From the NCBI GenBank assembly GCA_903643055.1, contig CAHJWV010000063.1, positions 1-17,638 of the forward strand: a stretch of DNA of 17,638 nucleotides, given 5' to 3'. Numbering within the stretch: position 1 is the stretch's first letter; each line of letters opens with the position of its first letter. The notes beneath the pieces were generated by a model, which worked only from the letters and a program-made list of their open reading frames with translations, did not search any database and was not told where the DNA came from. The stretch comes from Burkholderiales bacterium (GTDB taxonomy: Bacteria > Pseudomonadota > Gammaproteobacteria > Burkholderiales > Burkholderiaceae). The position numbers and the translations under genes were made by a program. Below, piece by piece: positions 14,776 to 17,638 of the stretch.

Positions 14776-17638
14776 ATGCCCCAAGAAGCCACCAGCAGGC
14801 ACTTGCAGAACATCACCGAACTCACCGTGGTGGCACGCATCAAGCCCGGTTTTGTTCATGCACTGGATACGCGAACCTACGCAGGCCGCTTGCACACGCT
14901 GATGAAGACGCTGAACTCCTTGCGCATGTCGTCGCGCGAGTACGAGGCGATCCGCCCAATCTCAGACACCGTCGAGCGCATCCAATCGATCCATTCGTTC
15001 CGGCTCGCCGTCATCGAGAACGAACAGAAGCTGCTGTTGGCCGTGACCTTCGATCGCGGCTGGGAGGCTTACATCCGCATCATCTGGCGCGACCTCGGTA
15101 CCTTGCTCGATGTGATGTTCTGCAATTGCGTCGACTACCCGCTGGCCCATGAAGCCAGCTTTACGCAGTACATGGCATGGATTCGCGCGAACCAGGTCGA
15201 GGCTGATTTCTTCTATGCCGCGACACCGATGACAGTCAGCGATCTGCAGTACCTGCGACAGATCGAAAGCCTGCATCGCGAGGGCCGCGACCCGGCGGTC
15301 AGCGACCGCGCGGCGGCGGTGCTGGTGGCAAGCGAACCCGAAGCGCTGGCGGCCAAGGCAGCCCGGCGTTGCCCGATGACGGCTGCGCGCCAGGGCTTGG
15401 CGGCGCTGGGCGGCTTGTACCGGTTGCGTGAGCTGTATGCGGACGACGCCGATGGCCGCTGCCTGCTGCGCGCGGCCCAAGAAATCTTGCGCGAGCTGGC
15501 GCAAATGAACACGCGCAGGCTGTTCCCTGACGACAGCGCTGAGCGGCGTCGCTTCGCAGCGGCGCTGGAATGGTTTGAAACCGAACTGCCCAGCCGGCCG
15601 GCGCTCGGTGCCGAGCGCTTGAGCTATGAGGCGACGCGTGTGCAGGGCGGCATCTTGACGGCTTATCCCGGTGTGACCCACGGCGCGCTGGTGATGCTGC
15701 ATTTCGCGGATCGCGCGGCCGCGCAGCGCTTTCTGCGCGGTGTGAAGGTCACCGATGAGGCTGCGGGCGCGAGCCTGCAGGTCGGTCAGCTTGCAACCAA
15801 TCTCGCGTTCAGCTGGGCCGGCCTGGCCAAGCTCGGTGTGGCGCAGAACGACCTGGCTCGCTTGCCGAAAGAATTCAAGGAGGGCATGGAAGAGCGCGCC
15901 GGCTTGCTCGGCGATGTGCGCGGCAATCACCCGCGCAACTGGCGCTTGCCTGCGCGCAACTGGCCGATCGACAGCTCGCCGGAAAACGGCGTGCCGCTGT
16001 CGACGGTCGATGCGCTTGTGCAATTGCGCATCGCGCCGCTTGTGGGTGATACGCATCGCGATACCTCGCTGGATCACCGCATCAGCGGCAACCCCGCGCA
16101 TCCGCTGTACGCCGAGGTGGCGCGTTATGCCGCGCTGGCGGGTGTCACGCTGCTGTCGGTGCAGCCTTTGCTGCGCCGCGTGGCGCCCGAGGGTGGCGAG
16201 GTGCCCGGCCATTTCGGCTTCATCGACGGTCGCAGCCAGCCGACGCTCGCGCCCGATGCTTCCCGCAAACATTGGGATGACACCGTGCCACGTGGCGAGA
16301 TGCTGCTCGGCTACAACCGCCACGCCGACGAGCCCGGCCCGGCCGATTGGCTGCAAGACGATGGCAGCTTTCTCGTGCTGCGCAAATACCGGCAGGATGT
16401 GGCGGCCTGGAATGAGTTTCTCGATGCCGCCGTGCGCGAGTTGAGCGCCGCGCACCCCGGCGTGCCTTTCAGCCGCGATGACCTGATCGGCAAGATCGTC
16501 GGCCGGCGGCCGGATGGCTCGTCGCTGGTCCAGAACGCTGGCGGCGCGAGCCCGGATCAGGACAAAGACCCGCGCAACGACAACGACTTCAACTACGAAG
16601 GCGACGCCGAAGGCCGCCAATGCCCATTCCAATCGCATGCCAGGCGCGTCAACCCGCGCAACAGCGTGCCCGGCAAGCCGGTGCCGCGCATCCTGCGGCG
16701 CGGCATGCCGTATGGGCCGACCGATCCGCAAGCCGCGCCACAGGACGAGCTCGGCCTCGTGTTCATGGCCTACAACGCCAGCATCGCCGATCAGTTCGAA
16801 GTGCTGCAGCGCTGGATCAGCGGTGGCAACAGCAGCGGCGTTTATTCCGGCCAGAGCGACCCGCTGCTGGGCGTGCCGCAAGAGGGCGAGCCGCGGACCT
16901 TCCGCTTTCAGCATCACGGCGAAGTGATGCGGGTCGATCTGGACGGTGACGGCGTTCGACCCCCGGTGATCTTGGAGTGGGGCGCTTATCTGTTCGTGCC
17001 TTCGTTGCCGGCCATCGCCAAGCTCGCCGAAGGCCTGTGCCCGATGCATGCGCCCAAGCCGAGCTCGGCCCCGCCGCATTCGGCCCAGGTTCGACACGGC
17101 GAGCAGATCATCCATCGGCTGCGAGGCCTATTGGCTGCCGAACGCCCGGAATGCGAAGTCACCAACGCCTGGAAAGCCTGCTTGGAAGACCTGAGCGCGC
17201 GGATGAATGGCGACACCGCGGCGGTGTGGGCAGCGATTCGCGCCTGCCACGGCGGCGTGCTGGACACGCGCACGAGCTACGGCGTGCTGGTCGGCAGCAC
17301 CGAGCTGGTCGCGAAAGTGATGAGCGACGAACGGCATTACTCTGTCAAAGGCTATGCGAACCGCATGAAGTCGTCGATCGGCTCGATCTTTCTCGGCATG
17401 GACAGAGGCGATGCGGCTTATCAACGCGACGCGCATGCCATCGAAGCCATCCACCAAGGCATCCAGCAGATCACCGAAGCCGAGGCCTTTGCGCAGGCCC
17501 ATGCCGTGGCCAAGACGTTTCTGACACAGTTATTGGACGGCTCGAACGGCGAGGCCAGCTTCGACATCAAGGAGTATTCGGACGCGGTGCTTTATGGCCT
17601 GTGCGTGCATTGGTTCGATCTGCCCGCCGATGGCCAGC
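14776..17638 (+). CDS. DyP-type heme peroxidase fused to a cytochrome P450 domain, partial at window end
   Basis: The frame runs 954 codons without a stop and leaves the window. AAGGA (14763-14767) lies eight bases before the ATG at 14776; an ATG six bases earlier is possible but too close. Residues 1-115 look like an alpha/beta domain (LTVVARIKPGF, LLLAVTFDRGWEAYI), then a mainly helical part to about 285. Residues about 289-752 form a full DyP peroxidase: GFIDG (481-485, distal D484), CPFQSHARR (proximal heme ligand H621) and RRGMPYG (distal R642). The spacings D-137-H-21-R equal those of Bjerkandera adusta DyP. From about 790 the sequence matches the N-terminal part of P450s (YGVLVGSTELVAKVMSDE, YSVKGYANRM, IFLGMD). 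The P450 heme cysteine would lie beyond the window. No signal peptide or Tat motif is visible. The P450 call rests on about 165 residues and is less certain than the peroxidase. Confidence 0.85.
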   Translation, partial: MPQEATSRHLQNITELTVVARIKPGFVHALDTRTYAGRLHTLMKTLNSLRMSSREYEAIRPISDTVERIQSIHSFRLAVIENEQKLLLAVTFDRGWEAYIRIIWRDLGTLLDVMFCNCVDYPLAHEASFTQYMAWIRANQVEADFFYAATPMTVSDLQYLRQIESLHREGRDPAVSDRAAAVLVASEPEALAAKAARRCPMTAARQGLAALGGLYRLRELYADDADGRCLLRAAQEILRELAQMNTRRLFPDDSAERRRFAAALEWFETELPSRPALGAERLSYEATRVQGGILTAYPGVTHGALVMLHFADRAAAQRFLRGVKVTDEAAGASLQVGQLATNLAFSWAGLAKLGVAQNDLARLPKEFKEGMEERAGLLGDVRGNHPRNWRLPARNWPIDSSPENGVPLSTVDALVQLRIAPLVGDTHRDTSLDHRISGNPAHPLYAEVARYAALAGVTLLSVQPLLRRVAPEGGEVPGHFGFIDGRSQPTLAPDASRKHWDDTVPRGEMLLGYNRHADEPGPADWLQDDGSFLVLRKYRQDVAAWNEFLDAAVRELSAAHPGVPFSRDDLIGKIVGRRPDGSSLVQNAGGASPDQDKDPRNDNDFNYEGDAEGRQCPFQSHARRVNPRNSVPGKPVPRILRRGMPYGPTDPQAAPQDELGLVFMAYNASIADQFEVLQRWISGGNSSGVYSGQSDPLLGVPQEGEPRTFRFQHHGEVMRVDLDGDGVRPPVILEWGAYLFVPSLPAIAKLAEGLCPMHAPKPSSAPPHSAQVRHGEQIIHRLRGLLAAERPECEVTNAWKACLEDLSARMNGDTAAVWAAIRACHGGVLDTRTSYGVLVGSTELVAKVMSDERHYSVKGYANRMKSSIGSIFLGMDRGDAAYQRDAHAIEAIHQGIQQITEAEAFAQAHAVAKTFLTQLLDGSNGEASFDIKEYSDAVLYGLCVHWFDLPADGQ

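Noticed and set aside
14962..17115. Very long minus-strand open frame (717 codons) opposite the peroxidase gene
   Set aside because: The plus strand holds a DyP domain with correct active-site residues and spacings across the same stretch. The antisense product is Arg/Ala/Gln/His-rich with no motif, as expected from third-position GC bias.
1..17638. tRNA or rRNA genes
   Set aside because: I saw no cloverleaf with a T-loop consensus and CCA end, and no rRNA-like conserved stretch, although a covariance-model search would be more sensitive than reading by eye.

Overview
The window is high-GC DNA with tightly packed, short-overlap operons. Gene content (a ChvE/GguAB sugar importer, the Aat/Bpt N-degron transferase pair, a LysR regulator, NarL-type two-component genes) suggests a betaproteobacterium, most likely Burkholderiales of the Comamonadaceae or Rubrivivax/Leptothrix type. 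This placement is inferred from gene families and base composition, not from a marker gene.

Layout. (1) 174-2649, minus strand: a two-gene signalling operon, first a NarL/FixJ-type response regulator, then a six-helix membrane hybrid histidine kinase. (2) 2762-11210: a sugar uptake and oxidation locus. An SMP-30-type lactonase (minus) is divergent from a D-xylose-dehydrogenase-like SDR (plus). A LysR regulator (minus) is divergent from gguC (FAH superfamily), which is followed by chvE (periplasmic sugar-binding protein), gguA (double ATPase) and gguB (permease). Together they describe import of an aldose, C1 oxidation to a lactone, ring opening to the aldonate, and probably a later keto-deoxy-acid step. 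The aldonate dehydratase and semialdehyde dehydrogenase of such a pathway are not in the window. (3) 11397-13902, minus strand: an xdhC-aat-bpt operon with 4-base overlaps at both junctions. Aat and Bpt are N-end-rule tagging enzymes; an XdhC-type maturation factor in front of them is unexpected. (4) 13903-14775: 873 bases without a convincing gene, containing a heptamer tandem repeat and a G/C-armed dyad. (5) 14776 to the window end, plus strand: one uninterrupted reading frame of at least 954 codons, cut by the window edge. It has a poorly characterised N-terminal region, a complete DyP-type heme peroxidase domain with all key residues, and the start of a cytochrome P450 domain.

The most unusual item is the last gene, a single polypeptide that appears to join two different heme enzymes, a DyP peroxidase and a P450. 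Other points worth checking are the hairpin between chvE and gguA, the structured leader in front of the response regulator, a possible small lipoprotein gene coupled to the lactonase gene, and the xdhC-aat-bpt arrangement.
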